Counted from the stretch's first letter, positions 7,641 through 16,670 are shown. The stretch is 40,883 nt of DNA from CAYNOZ01 sp964398955 (GCA_964398955.1 CAYNOZ010000004.1:1-40883), one strand, 5' to 3'. A program made the numbers and translations. The notes: a model not told the origin generated them from the letters alone.

Positions 7641-8354
7641 CTAATTTTGTACTTCTTGTTCTAAGACAGGTTCAAATTCGGTTATGGTTGAGTCATCGTT
7701 TAGTTGTAGTGCCATAAACATTACATCAAAGCTGAATTCGTCTCCTTGGTATTCGTTTCCTGCTTCGGCGATTATGTGGTAGTCTTGGTTAATGACCATG
7801 ACTGCTCCTGGTGCTAGTTCTCCAAAGAACATCCAAGTATTTGCGATGTCACTAACTAAGGTTCCATCTTCTTGTTCATGTACTATCCAACTGTCAGAAA
7901 CATTGCCTGCTTCGAATTCTGATTCGTTTGCGTATATTTTTACTTCTAAGCTGTAGTCAGTTACGTTATGTATATCGTCTATTCTTCCTTCCATTTCTGC
8001 TTCCCATTCTGGTTCTGATGAATACATTTCTTCAGTCTCTGGGTCCGTGAATCTTTCTAGTCCTGGTCCCCAGTCTACAACGTCTACCATTTTGAATATT
8101 TTTGCTGGGTTTGTTCCAACGTTTCTGATTGTTACGTTAATGTATTCTGTTCTTTCACATGGTTTCATGTCTAAGAATTCGTAGGTTGCGTTCCATGGGT
8201 TTTCCCCGTCTACGGATATGTCTATTGTTCCTGCTTGAAGTGTGTTGTCTTCTGCTGATTCTATGTCACTGAAGTATGCGTAGGTTCCTCCTCCTACTAC
8301 TAGTCCTATTAATCCGATTATTAATAGGCTTGATAAAATTTGCTTGGTTATCAT
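7641..8354 (-). CDS. TasA/camelysin-like secreted protein, probable major fibre subunit
   Basis: A 237-residue exported protein and the first gene of the minus-strand locus. The signal sequence has a 20-residue hydrophobic core and ends GGGTYAYFSDIESAEDN; cleavage is expected after Ala26. This motif is typical of SipW-processed TasA/camelysin proteins, which in Bacillus and in archaeal bundling pili assemble by donor-strand exchange. The mature part is acidic with several NxT/S glycosylation sequons (NVTIRN, NVTD, NVSD). A strong AAGGAGGTT site precedes the ATG, which together with first position and the following terminator suggests high expression. Major-subunit status is inference. Confidence 0.82.
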   Translation of the reverse strand: MITKQILSSLLIIGLIGLVVGGGTYAYFSDIESAEDNTLQAGTIDISVDGENPWNATYEFLDMKPCERTEYINVTIRNVGTNPAKIFKMVDVVDWGPGLERFTDPETEEMYSSEPEWEAEMEGRIDDIHNVTDYSLEVKIYANESEFEAGNVSDSWIVHEQEDGTLVSDIANTWMFFGELAPGAVMVINQDYHIIAEAGNEYQGDEFSFDVMFMALQLNDDSTITEFEPVLEQEVQN

Positions 8355-8815
8355 TTCTTTTAACCTCCTTATAGTTAAGAATCATATATTAGAATATAAA
8401 TACCGACTACACTATACATATTATTAGTTTAGAGTAGTTAAAATATTTTTATAACAGATTTTAGAACATATGATTTTCACATATGAGTACAAGATATGTA
8501 AATTACATATATAAAAGTCAGAGTATTAACCATATAAAAAAAATAAGTTTTTAATGTAATAAAAATAGCTACAAAATACCCTATTAAAAGTTAACTAGTG
8601 TTAAAATATGTATTATAAACAATAAACCGATGAAAAAAACGTTATAATAAATAAACTTTCAAAGCATAATATAACTACAACTCTAAAATTGAATTAGGAC
8701 ATATGCAATTATATTAAAGCATAAAATATGTTTGAAACACTTTTAGAGTTTATAGTAAACATCTAATAAGGTATTTAAACTTAAAATTAGATAATATTCA
8801 GATAGGTAGATTTTA
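8355..8815. other. Divergent promoter region between the fibre locus and a small winged-helix gene
   Basis: About 460 AT-rich bases without a supportable gene. It holds the strong Shine-Dalgarno site of the first fibre gene (about 8362-8370), TATA-like ATTTATATT on the minus strand near 8393-8402, and GTATTTAAAC on the plus strand near 8771-8780 for the downstream gene. A CACATATGAG at 8478-8487 also occurs upstream of the DUF5320 gene. The length would suit a regulated divergent control region. Confidence 0.45.
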
Positions 8816-9025
8816 ATGAAGGAAATAGAAAAAACACTTCGATCATTAAAAGATAAAAAATGGCATAATTTGAATAACATAAAAGAGTCTTCAAATTTGT
8901 CTCAAGATAAAATAAATTTAATTATAAAATTTCTAGAAAAACAGAAATTTGCTAAGTTAAATTCTAAAAAAGATCAAATTAAAATCACAACTCTAGGAAT
9001 GGATTATATAAATTTGCCGACTTAA
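8816..9025 (+). CDS. Small winged helix-turn-helix protein
   Basis: A 69-residue protein with the pattern of a single winged-helix domain: helix 1 (EIEKTLRSLKDKKWHNLNNI), a recognition-like helix (LSQDKINLIIKFLEKQKF) and a closing wing (DQIKITTLGMDYINL). It has no other domain, so it may act as a DNA-binding repressor or antirepressor. A TATA-like GTATTTAAAC lies about 40 bases upstream and AGGTAG just before the start. It is divergent from the fibre locus across a long intergenic region, so control of that locus is a reasonable guess, not shown. Confidence 0.65.
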   Translation: MKEIEKTLRSLKDKKWHNLNNIKESSNLSQDKINLIIKFLEKQKFAKLNSKKDQIKITTLGMDYINLPT

Positions 9026-9052
9026 TATTATATAATTTAACTTGAATTATTT

Positions 9053-9307
9053 TTATTCAGCTCTTCCTGTTATTGATTCTACTTTTTCTAGTTCTTCCAA
9101 TAACTCTCTGCCTTTTTCTGTTATTTTGTATTCATTTCCTGGGTTTCCACATTTTTCTATGTACCCATTTTCTCTAAGAAATTTAAAGTATTTTTTAAAT
9201 GTTCTCCAGTCGAGAAATGCCATTTGCATTATCTTTGTTTTTCGGCTTCGGTTTTTGTTCTCAAGTCCTTTCAAAATATCTAAGAAAATTTCCCATCGAC
9301 CTCTCAT
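9053..9307 (-). CDS. Winged helix-turn-helix DNA-binding protein (HTH_45-like)
   Basis: An 84-residue protein. Residues 4-16 (RWEIFLDILKGLE) and 27-50 (MQMAFLDWRTFKKYFKFLRENG) give the first helices, then YIEKCGNPGNEYKITEKGRELLEELE forms the wing and long C-terminal helix, a pattern common in archaeal PF14947-type regulators. Basic residues concentrate in the middle (NKNRSRKTK). It lies convergent to the 69-residue winged-helix gene, 27 bases apart. Target unknown. Confidence 0.7.
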   Translation of the reverse strand: MRGRWEIFLDILKGLENKNRSRKTKIMQMAFLDWRTFKKYFKFLRENGYIEKCGNPGNEYKITEKGRELLEELEKVESITGRAE

Positions 9308-9646
9308 ATCTAAACCCCTTAACTAAATCTTATTAATTCCTTTATATAAATGAACTTAATAAAAGTTGATTTATATTTGTTCATCATTATTTTTTAAAAT
9401 ATATTAATCTTATCTATTTAATATTAATATTCTGATATATTTATAACTTACGTAAATCTTTTAGCTATTAACAATCTATTTAGAGGAAGATATAAGTAAT
9501 AGTTTCGTAAATTGTCAAAACATTGCTAAAAAGATAAGCTAACAAATCCAAGAAACTTATCTTTTTATCATCTATCTCATCTCATTAAATAAGATTTAAT
9601 TTACTGCAAACATTAGTTTTAAATACCATTATTCTTTTCTCTTTAT
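9308..9646. other. Intergenic region with a leaderless promoter
   Basis: About 340 AT-rich bases without a gene. Near its right end TTTTAAATA at 9617-9625 is a strong TATA box centred about 26 bases before the ATG at 9647, so the next gene is probably transcribed without a leader. Nothing else is recognisable. Confidence 0.5.
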
Positions 9647-10363
9647 ATGTCATTAGATTTATTTGATATTTTAGGTGAAGCTTTTGAGAAAGTTATTAGT
9701 AGAACTGGATTGATTTTTATTGGTTTACTACTGGTTTTAAATTTCTTGAGTAGGATTCCAGCTGAAGGTTTTGCAAATTTAATGGTTAATAATAATTTTA
9801 ACAGTATTTCTTCTATTTTTAACTTAATTTTAGCTCCTACTTTTTTATTTATAAGTTTTCTAATATTTGTTGGTACTATTATTATTAGTATTGCAGCTGT
9901 TAGAAATTTTGTAAGTGATGAAGATAAGAGAATCCGTAAAGAGTTCTTCACTAGAAATATGTTTTTTGCTAGTGTTAATTCATTTATTGGAGCTATTTTT
10001 TACGGAATTATAATTGGTGTTGGTTTTATATTGTTTATTATTCCAGGTATTTTCCTTTTGGTTAGTTTGTTCGCTTGGGAAATTTTCGTCGTGGTGGAAG
10101 ATCAGAATTTTCTTGAAGCTGGTAAGAGTAGTTGGAATTTGACTGAAGGTAATAGGCTTCCTCTTGCGGGTTTGTTATTATTGGTTACGATGATTGGTAT
10201 TATTGTAAATATTCCTGTTCAGTTATTTGACAGAGGTATTTCTGTTTTGATCGTGGAACCTATTACTGGGAGTATTTTGACTGTGTTTGTTTTTGCTGTT
10301 TCTGCTGTGGCTTATAATCGTCTTTCAGATTTAGAGGATAAAGAAGAAGTGTTGGATGGCTAA
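9647..10363 (+). CDS. Multi-pass integral membrane protein of unknown function
   Basis: A 238-residue protein with about five or six hydrophobic segments (roughly 20-40, 55-85, 110-148, 170-192, 205-225). The pattern FILFIIPGIFLLVSLFAWEIFVVVE followed by AGKSSWNLTEGNR resembles archaeal membrane proteins of the DUF4013/DUF7847 kind, whose role is unknown. No catalytic motif is visible. The start is supported by a TATA box spaced for leaderless transcription. It ends three bases from the convergent enolase gene. Confidence 0.7.
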   Translation: MSLDLFDILGEAFEKVISRTGLIFIGLLLVLNFLSRIPAEGFANLMVNNNFNSISSIFNLILAPTFLFISFLIFVGTIIISIAAVRNFVSDEDKRIRKEFFTRNMFFASVNSFIGAIFYGIIIGVGFILFIIPGIFLLVSLFAWEIFVVVEDQNFLEAGKSSWNLTEGNRLPLAGLLLLVTMIGIIVNIPVQLFDRGISVLIVEPITGSILTVFVFAVSAVAYNRLSDLEDKEEVLDG

Positions 10364-10366
10364 TTT

Positions 10367-11638
10367 CTAGAATGGGTCTTTGAAGTTTTCTCCTGGGTAT
10401 TTTGCTATCTCTCCTAATTGTTCTTCTATTCTTAGTAATCTGTTATATTTGACATTTCTGTCTGTTCTTGCTGGTGCTCCTGTTTTTATTTGTCCTGAGT
10501 TTAGTCCTACTGATAGGTCGGCTATTGTTGTGTCTTCTGTTTCTCCTGATCTGTGGGATACCACTACGCTGTATCCTGATCTGAAAGCTTTTTGTGCTGC
10601 ATCTATTGCTTCGCTTATTGTTCCTATTTGATTTACTTTTAGCAGCAATGAGTTTGCTGCGTTCATTTCTATTCCTTTTTCTAGTCTTTCAACATTTGTT
10701 ACGAATAGGTCGTCTCCCACTATCTGTATGTCTAATTCTTCTGTTATTTGTTTGAATCCGTCGAATTCTTCTTCGTGGAATGGGTCCTCTATTGATATTA
10801 GGTTGTATTTATCCACTAATTCCTTGTAGAGTTCTATTAGTTCTTCTTTTTCATATTCTTTTTCGCCGATTGGGTAGGTTTCATGTCTTTCGTTGTATAT
10901 TTCGCTTGCTGCTGCGTCTATTGCAAAGTTCATATCTTCTTCGTATCCTAGTTCTTCTATTGATTCTAGTAGCATTTCAAATGGTTCTTGTACTTCCTTC
11001 ATTGGGGGAGCGTATCCGCCTTCATCTCCTACGTTTATCGCTCCTTTTCCGTACTCGTTTGCTAATGATTTTTTTAGTTCATGGTACACTTCTGCTACCA
11101 TTCTTATTCCTTCAGAGAATGATTCAGCACCAGTTGGCATTACCATGAATTCTTGAAATTCTAAATCGTTTCCAGCGTGTTCTCCTCCATTAATCACATT
11201 CGCCATTGGTACTGGTAGGACGTAGGAGTTTGAGGATATGTAACTGTATAGTGGTATTCCTAGTAGGTCTGCAGCTGCTTTGCTAGCAGCCATTGAAACT
11301 CCAAGTATTGAATTTGCTCCTAATTCTAATTTATTTTTGGTGCCGTCCAGGTCTAGCATTAAATTATCTATTTTTCTTTGATCTGTTATGTCATACCCTA
11401 TTAATTCTGGAGCTATTTTTTGATTTACTATTTCCACTGCTTTTTTCACTCCTTTTCCATTGTATCTGTCTTCTTCATCTCGTAGTTCGATGGCTTCATT
11501 TTCTCCAGTAGAAGCTCCACTAGGTACAGTTGCTCTACCATAACCATTATCAGTCCAAATTTCTACTTCAACAGTGGGATTTCCTCTGGAATCAAGTACT
11601 TCCCTACCTTTAACATCAATAATTTGATACCGATTCAT
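10367..11638 (-). CDS. eno: Enolase (2-phosphoglycerate dehydratase)
   Basis: Cytosolic glycolytic/gluconeogenic enzyme converting 2-phosphoglycerate to phosphoenolpyruvate. With the ATG at 11638 it has 423 residues; a GTG six bases upstream is also possible. In numbering from that GTG, the substrate loop is SGASTGE (42-48), His156 (GGEHAGND), the acid GDEGG (Glu208), metal ligands Asp243, Glu286 and Asp311, the base Lys336 (LLLKVNQIG), and SHRSGETED at 363-371. All key residues are present and the length is normal. It stands alone on its strand. Confidence 0.96.
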   Translation of the reverse strand: MNRYQIIDVKGREVLDSRGNPTVEVEIWTDNGYGRATVPSGASTGENEAIELRDEEDRYNGKGVKKAVEIVNQKIAPELIGYDITDQRKIDNLMLDLDGTKNKLELGANSILGVSMAASKAAADLLGIPLYSYISSNSYVLPVPMANVINGGEHAGNDLEFQEFMVMPTGAESFSEGIRMVAEVYHELKKSLANEYGKGAINVGDEGGYAPPMKEVQEPFEMLLESIEELGYEEDMNFAIDAAASEIYNERHETYPIGEKEYEKEELIELYKELVDKYNLISIEDPFHEEEFDGFKQITEELDIQIVGDDLFVTNVERLEKGIEMNAANSLLLKVNQIGTISEAIDAAQKAFRSGYSVVVSHRSGETEDTTIADLSVGLNSGQIKTGAPARTDRNVKYNRLLRIEEQLGEIAKYPGENFKDPF

Positions 11639-11644
11639 ATTCAC

Positions 11645-11940
11645 ACATTACCAATTATGGTTTTCATGGTTTTTAATTTTTATCAATAAAAATTAAGGAT
11701 AATAGCACATAAAATAATTAATAATAACTTTATAATGCTTTATTATTAAAATAAAATAATAAAAACTCATAATTAATAAAATTCTTTAAAAATTTTCATT
11801 AACTCGGATTAATTATAATTACATGCAAATTCCTTAGAACTCTTAACAATACGAATTTAAAATATATTAAATTTGAAATATATTAAGTTTTAAAGTTTAG
11901 AATTATAAATTTTTAAGAAAAGAGTTATGTAATATTATTT
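11645..11940. other. AT-rich intergenic region
   Basis: About 300 bases, extremely AT-rich, containing several AT-only tracts. It must hold the minus-strand enolase promoter in its left part (11645-11700); no gene or RNA is visible. Confidence 0.4.
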
Positions 11941-13041
11941 TTATTTATTTTGTTCAATTTTGTTGATTCCTCTTCCGTCGAGCTGGTAGTATTCTTCTTC
12001 GGCGCATGGTATGCATAGGATTTTTCCGTTTTGTTTAACTGATTTTGGTGCCATAATTTGTTCTCCGCATTCCTCACAAGTTTTGTCTTCATATATTGGT
12101 GCATAATCCGGTGAATTGATTTCTACTTCTTTAATTTCGAATATTTGTTCTATTGGTACTTTGATTAAGTCAAATGCTTCTTGGCTCCATCTTTTGTTTA
12201 AGGTTTTTTCTTCTTCTTCTTTGGTTCCTTCTCTTTTCTCTATGACTTTTTCGAAGAGTTTCTGTGTTTCTTGTTCTCTTTTTTCTTGTACTTTTTCTTC
12301 TTTTAGTTTTAATCTTATCCCTTTTCCGTTTCTTTTGGTTATGGTTACTGCTGTTTTTCCATAATCTTTGTAGATTAACGCGTTGTTGCCGAATGTACAT
12401 CCTGTTGAGTACTGTATTCCATCGCTGAAGCAGCTATTTGTTTCTACTATTGCTAATAAATCTTCCATGCCTTTAGAATTAGTTTGGAGCTCTCTTATAG
12501 CGTATGAACCAGCCTTAACTCCTAAACTTAAGTAGGGACAGAAATGACCATGTAATTCCCCTGATTTGAATAATAATTTCTCTAAGTTTCTTTTCTTAAT
12601 TAATTGGTTTATCTCTTTCCTAGGATTTTCTTTCAAATCATGTTTCTTTATATGATCAATTTCATCCATTGGAGCAGCATAAGGTTTAATATCAAGTACA
12701 GGAGTACCATCTACCGCATCAAGTCCATAAACTTTTAATTCGTTATCATTTCTCTCTAATAATTTAACAGTTGTGAGACCAATTGAATTAGGTCTTCTAG
12801 GGCTTCTAGAAGCAAAAACTCCTCTGACTCTTCCATGACGACGTTTTCCTTTCAGGTCATAACCTTCCATCTTATCTAAGTAAAAAAGGATCTGTAAATA
12901 GTCATTATCCTCTACACCATTGAGTCCTTCGCTGAACTCTGGACTAACGATTATAGTGCTCTCATGTTCCTTCATCTCATCTGGACCAACAGGTTCCTTA
13001 TACCTACTTTTAACTTCTCCAATTGAATTAAAATCAACCAT
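11941..13041 (-). CDS. Fusion: TrmO-type tRNA m6t6A methyltransferase + FmdE domain + zinc finger
   Basis: A 366-residue three-part protein. Residues 1-130 match the TrmO/YaeB (UPF0066) family, including the SAM-fold motif ASRSPRRPNSIGLT (77-90) and LDAVDGTPVLDIKPY (107-121); this family N6-methylates t6A37 in tRNA. Residues about 155-250 match FmdE (formylmethanofuran dehydrogenase subunit E family), with HGHFCPYLSLG (His164, His166, Cys168) and Cys204 and Cys215 as likely metal ligands. A charged helical linker (250-290) leads to a zinc knuckle with Cys322/Cys325 and Cys343/Cys346, as often follows FmdE domains. The two activities have no obvious link. The stop is single and the frame unbroken. 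Confidence 0.85.
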   Translation of the reverse strand: MVDFNSIGEVKSRYKEPVGPDEMKEHESTIIVSPEFSEGLNGVEDNDYLQILFYLDKMEGYDLKGKRRHGRVRGVFASRSPRRPNSIGLTTVKLLERNDNELKVYGLDAVDGTPVLDIKPYAAPMDEIDHIKKHDLKENPRKEINQLIKKRNLEKLLFKSGELHGHFCPYLSLGVKAGSYAIRELQTNSKGMEDLLAIVETNSCFSDGIQYSTGCTFGNNALIYKDYGKTAVTITKRNGKGIRLKLKEEKVQEKREQETQKLFEKVIEKREGTKEEEEKTLNKRWSQEAFDLIKVPIEQIFEIKEVEINSPDYAPIYEDKTCEECGEQIMAPKSVKQNGKILCIPCAEEEYYQLDGRGINKIEQNK

Positions 13042-13110
13042 TTTATCATACCTTATTAGATATATCAGTGATAATATTTATGAAAATGATTAGCCATTAA
13101 AGACTAGATT

Positions 13111-13881
13111 CTAACCGGATATTGGTTCTTCTGGGACTACGAGAGATCTTCCCATATGATTGCTTACGCTTACTTTAACTCCGTAGACTGTTTCAATATT
13201 TTCTCTTGATAGGATTTCGGGTCCTCCAAAATCATAGACTTCGCCGTTATTTAGCATTAGTATTTTGTCACAATATCTTCCTGCTAGATTTAAGTCGTGT
13301 ATAGCGAGTACTGCGGATCTTCCATTCTTTACTTGTTCTTCTATTATTTTAAGTACCTCTAGTTGGTGTTTTAGGTCTAGGTCGCTTGTGGGTTCGTCTA
13401 GAAGTAGTATATCCGGATCTTGCGCTAAAGATCTTGCTACCATTACTTTTTGTTTTTGTCCTCCACTTAGTTGCTTTACATCTCTCATAGATAGTTCTTG
13501 TAGTCCTAGGAGTTTAATTATGTTTGAAACTTTTTTTAAATCTTCTGATGTGGGTTTCCAGTTAATATATGGTTTTCTTCCTAGTAGGACAGTGTCAAAT
13601 ACAGTAGATGGAAATTCTTTACTCTCATTCTGAGGTACATAACCTACGATTTTAGCCACATCCTCTCTACTTAGTTCTTCTATCGGTTTACCATTTAATT
13701 TAATGTTTCCAGTACTTGGTTCTAATATTCCATTAATATTTTTCAGTAGAGTGCTTTTACCACTTCCATTAGGTCCTACTATTCCTAATATTTCATTATC
13801 ATTCAGGGTAAAGTTAATATCTTTTAAGACTTCATCTTCCTCACTATAACTGAAATTTAATTCATTTACTTTTATACTCAC
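13111..13881 (-). CDS. Iron/cobalamin-type ABC transporter ATPase
   Basis: A 256-residue ATPase of the FepC/BtuD family driving metal-chelate uptake. Walker A is GPNGSGKST (36-44), the Q-loop is Gln84, the signature is LSGGQ (138-142), Walker B is ILLLDEP (158-164) and the switch His is 195. Its 5' end overlaps the permease gene by four bases, giving a binding protein-permease-ATPase order. The ligand cannot be told: siderophore, haem and cobalamin are all possible. The N-terminus (VGYVPQNE, LGRKPYINW) is typical of the FecCDE class. Confidence 0.92.
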   Translation of the reverse strand: MSIKVNELNFSYSEEDEVLKDINFTLNDNEILGIVGPNGSGKSTLLKNINGILEPSTGNIKLNGKPIEELSREDVAKIVGYVPQNESKEFPSTVFDTVLLGRKPYINWKPTSEDLKKVSNIIKLLGLQELSMRDVKQLSGGQKQKVMVARSLAQDPDILLLDEPTSDLDLKHQLEVLKIIEEQVKNGRSAVLAIHDLNLAGRYCDKILMLNNGEVYDFGGPEILSRENIETVYGVKVSVSNHMGRSLVVPEEPISG

Positions 13882-14966
13882 CAGTATTCCCTCCCTTTTA
13901 TTACAAGATATATGAAGAGTGGCGCTCCTAGGAAAGAAGTTAGTATTCCGACTGGAAGAACCATTGGAGCAATCACTGTTCTGGCAACAGTATCAGATGC
14001 TAACAGTAATACTGATCCTATAATGAAAGATGAAGGAATTAAAAACCTTTCATTCCCACCTATCAATCTTCGAATCATGTGAGGCACAACTAATCCTACA
14101 AAACCTATTATCCCTACGAATGATACAATAAGTGCTGTCACAAAACACGAGAAAACCATTCCATAGAGCCTTAATTTCTCAACATCAACCCCTAAACTCT
14201 TTGCTGTTTCATCTCCAGAGTCTAAAACCTCATAATCCCAGCTCTTATAAATAAAATAAATTGTAGAAGCAATCACTGCAACTACCATAATACCTAGATC
14301 TCTCCAAGTGGCCCGACCTACATCCCCGAAGGTCCAAAAAACAATAGAAGCTAATTCTGTTTCACTTGCAAAATACTGCATCGCCGTGTAACCTGCAGTA
14401 AATAACGAACCTAAAGCAACTCCAGTTAAAATCATAGTAGCAGGAGAAGCCTTCTTATACCTAGATAACAGCACTATAACAAATGTAGAAACCAATGACC
14501 AAGCAAAAGCGGATATAGTAACTAAGTAAGGATTATTCAAAATAACAGCATCAGATGCACTACTCTGAGTAGTACCTGCTCCAAGAACTATAACAGCAAA
14601 TGCAGCACCAAACGCAGCAGCATGTGAAATCCCTAAAGTAAAAGGAGAACCTAAAGGATTTCTTAAAATACTTTGCATAGCTGCTCCAGCAACCGCTAAA
14701 CCCGCACCAGCAACAATTGCTGAAAGAACCCTAGGAAGTCTAATATTCCAAATAATCGTGCTAAAAGTACTTGACTCAGAATTTCCTAAAAGAACCATTA
14801 CCGATTCAAAAAAAGGAATATTCGCAGCACCAATAGTTAACGAAAAAAGCGCTAACAAAACTAAAACCACGACTGCACCAATAATAAAAACAAGTCTCTT
14901 ATCAGCATATTTTTTATATTCCTTCAAAGACTCATTTTCTGTTCCCTGCTCTTCAACACTAACCAT
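13878..14966 (-). CDS. FecCD/BtuC-type ABC transporter permease
   Basis: A 362-residue permease with about nine or ten membrane segments and the family motifs WNIRLPRVLSAIVAGAGLAV, GAAMQSILRNPLGSPFTLGI and VGFVGLVVPHMIRRLIGG. The start is taken at the ATG at 14966 because GGAAGGT lies just upstream; a TTG at 14981 would add five residues. It overlaps the ATPase by four bases and follows the binding-protein gene by 37 bases, completing a metal-chelate importer. Confidence 0.93.
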   Translation of the reverse strand: MVSVEEQGTENESLKEYKKYADKRLVFIIGAVVVLVLLALFSLTIGAANIPFFESVMVLLGNSESSTFSTIIWNIRLPRVLSAIVAGAGLAVAGAAMQSILRNPLGSPFTLGISHAAAFGAAFAVIVLGAGTTQSSASDAVILNNPYLVTISAFAWSLVSTFVIVLLSRYKKASPATMILTGVALGSLFTAGYTAMQYFASETELASIVFWTFGDVGRATWRDLGIMVVAVIASTIYFIYKSWDYEVLDSGDETAKSLGVDVEKLRLYGMVFSCFVTALIVSFVGIIGFVGLVVPHMIRRLIGGNERFLIPSSFIIGSVLLLASDTVARTVIAPMVLPVGILTSFLGAPLFIYLVIKGREYW

Positions 14967-15003
14967 TAATTTACCTTCCAAATATTAAATTAAATTCATT
15001 AAT

Positions 15004-16140
15004 CTATTCAGAGATTCCTATTTCTCTAAATCCGCCAAAATCTTTTCTAAACTCACTATAAACAGATTCCCCCACCAATTCTCTGTAAATCTCATCTGAC
15101 TTTACCACAGGTTCTACATCACTAAACCTTTCCGGGTATAGAACATTACCAATAAAATATGAGTTAGCTAATACATTAGCAAAGTTGTGACTATAGTAGC
15201 TCTGTGGTAAGATCCCGTAAATATTTCCCTCCTCAACTGCATCCAAACCCTTAAACTTCGGATCTTTTAAATCCTTCATAACTAGAGAATAACTACCCTC
15301 ATCAACAAAAATGAAATCAGGGTCCCATTCAATAATTTTCTCTTTACTCACCATTACATGCTCCATTCCTAAGCCACTTGCAGGATTTCTAGCATTCAAA
15401 AATTGGAAAGGACCAAATTTAGGCTCAGTTCCTGAAATTCCATGAGACCCTTTATAATTTACACCGCCAACATAAGCAGTAGGTCTTTCACTAGATTTTA
15501 GGTTCTGAGTTCGATTTTCCAAATCACTTATAGTATCCTTAATAAAATTTATTACTTCGTCAGATCTTTTTTCCTTGCCTAGTATCTCTCCTAATAACTG
15601 CAAACCATCGTAGACTTCATCCCTGTGCGCTCCTAAATCTCCATACCTTAAAGCTATCACTGGGACCCCGGTCTTTTCCTGTAAATCGTTAGCTTCCCCA
15701 GCAGTACAATCACTCCAAATGATTACATCCGGGTTCTGAGATGCAATTAATTCTGGGTCACCACCATGCATAGGTCCAATAGAAGGTAGATTCGATAGAT
15801 CTGGGTGAGCATAAATATAAGGCCTTCCCTTTAAATGTTTTTCATCCTTCTCAATTTCCTCTACTCCAACCACTCTATCAGTACTATTAATATAATCAAT
15901 TAATCTTAGAGTTCCAGCCCCTAATGCCACAATCTTTTCGGGCCTCTTTTGAACTTCTACTTCCCTACCTACCATGTCCTCAACAACTAAAGAACCCTTA
16001 CTTTCAACCTGATTAACACAACCAGAACCTAATAAAGAAACAAACAACACAAAAATTACTGAAACAATTATTAATGAATCTAATGAACCTTCAAATCCTT
16101 TAAACCGATTCAACTCTTTTTCACCGTTCTGCTCATCCAT
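15004..16140 (-). CDS. Metal-chelate ABC transporter binding lipoprotein
   Basis: A 378-residue extracytoplasmic binding protein (BtuF/FepB type, PF01497). An N-terminal hydrophobic segment (about 24-40) ends in a lipobox LGSGC, so the protein is likely lipid-anchored at that cysteine. The unusually long, charged N-region (about 23 residues before the hydrophobic core) is odd. The domain contains DMVGREVEVQKRPEKIVALG, PSIGPMHGGDPELIASQNPD and the second-lobe VSKEKIIEWDPDFIFVDEG. ATG at 16140 has a GGTG site upstream; a GTG at 16149 is an alternative. It is the first gene of the transporter operon. Confidence 0.9.
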   Translation of the reverse strand: MDEQNGEKELNRFKGFEGSLDSLIIVSVIFVLFVSLLGSGCVNQVESKGSLVVEDMVGREVEVQKRPEKIVALGAGTLRLIDYINSTDRVVGVEEIEKDEKHLKGRPYIYAHPDLSNLPSIGPMHGGDPELIASQNPDVIIWSDCTAGEANDLQEKTGVPVIALRYGDLGAHRDEVYDGLQLLGEILGKEKRSDEVINFIKDTISDLENRTQNLKSSERPTAYVGGVNYKGSHGISGTEPKFGPFQFLNARNPASGLGMEHVMVSKEKIIEWDPDFIFVDEGSYSLVMKDLKDPKFKGLDAVEEGNIYGILPQSYYSHNFANVLANSYFIGNVLYPERFSDVEPVVKSDEIYRELVGESVYSEFRKDFGGFREIGISE

Positions 16141-16296
16141 GAAAAACACCCTAAATATAGTAACACGAAATCTGTATTCTTGCTACTTATTAAATTTTAT
16201 GGAAAAATAACACGAACAAAAATAAACATAAACAAACAAAAAATACCAACAAAAACTTAATTCATAAAAAAGTAAAAACTCAAAGGAGGATACAAA

Positions 16297-16569
16297 ATGA
16301 ACCAAAAAGAAATAACCACCAAATTAAAAAAATCCCTAAAAAACAGACCATGGGAATACGAAATACGTAAAACCAGCAAAACCATAAACTTAACATCCAA
16401 CTCAAAAAACGATCTAGAAGCATCAAACCACATATACCTAAAAATAAGCCACATCAAAAGCATAAAAGACAAAGGAGGAAAAAACATAGACCCCTTATTC
16501 ATTAAAACATCCCACGGAGAATTTCAAATCTACAAAAACGGAATCAAGTACAAACCACCAAAAAAATAA
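16297..16569 (+). CDS. Hypothetical basic protein, 90 residues
   Basis: Not recognised. A 90-residue, Lys/Asn/Ser-rich soluble protein beginning MNQKEITTKLKKSL and ending with basic GIKYKPPKK. No motif or membrane segment is seen; the pattern of alternating polar/hydrophobic stretches suggests a small alpha/beta domain. The start is well supported by AAAGGAGG eight bases upstream, the best Shine-Dalgarno match in this region. It stands between the transporter (divergent) and another small gene. The coding strand is strikingly A-rich and G-poor. Confidence 0.6.
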   Translation: MNQKEITTKLKKSLKNRPWEYEIRKTSKTINLTSNSKNDLEASNHIYLKISHIKSIKDKGGKNIDPLFIKTSHGEFQIYKNGIKYKPPKK

Positions 16570-16643
16570 AACACCCCCCATACCTCACAACCAGAAACAG
16601 TACCCTAAATATCCAATCTTAACCAACTGATCCCAAATTTTAT

Positions 16644-16670
16644 TGACAATGATATCATAAGTTTTTGTCA
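16644..16670. repeat. Nested inverted repeat
   Basis: The outer arms TGACAA (16644-16649) and TTGTCA (16665-16670) enclose ATGATATCAT, a perfect 10-base palindrome (16649-16658). It lies between two small plus-strand genes, about 70 bases before a TATA-like CTTTATAAACC (16728-16738). An operator or a hairpin end for the preceding gene is possible. Confidence 0.35.

Noticed and set aside
12170..12400. Extra minus-strand frame, very Lys/Arg-rich, inside the TrmO-FmdE gene
   Set aside because: It lies in the charged linker of the real protein in a different frame; composition bias explains the absence of stops.
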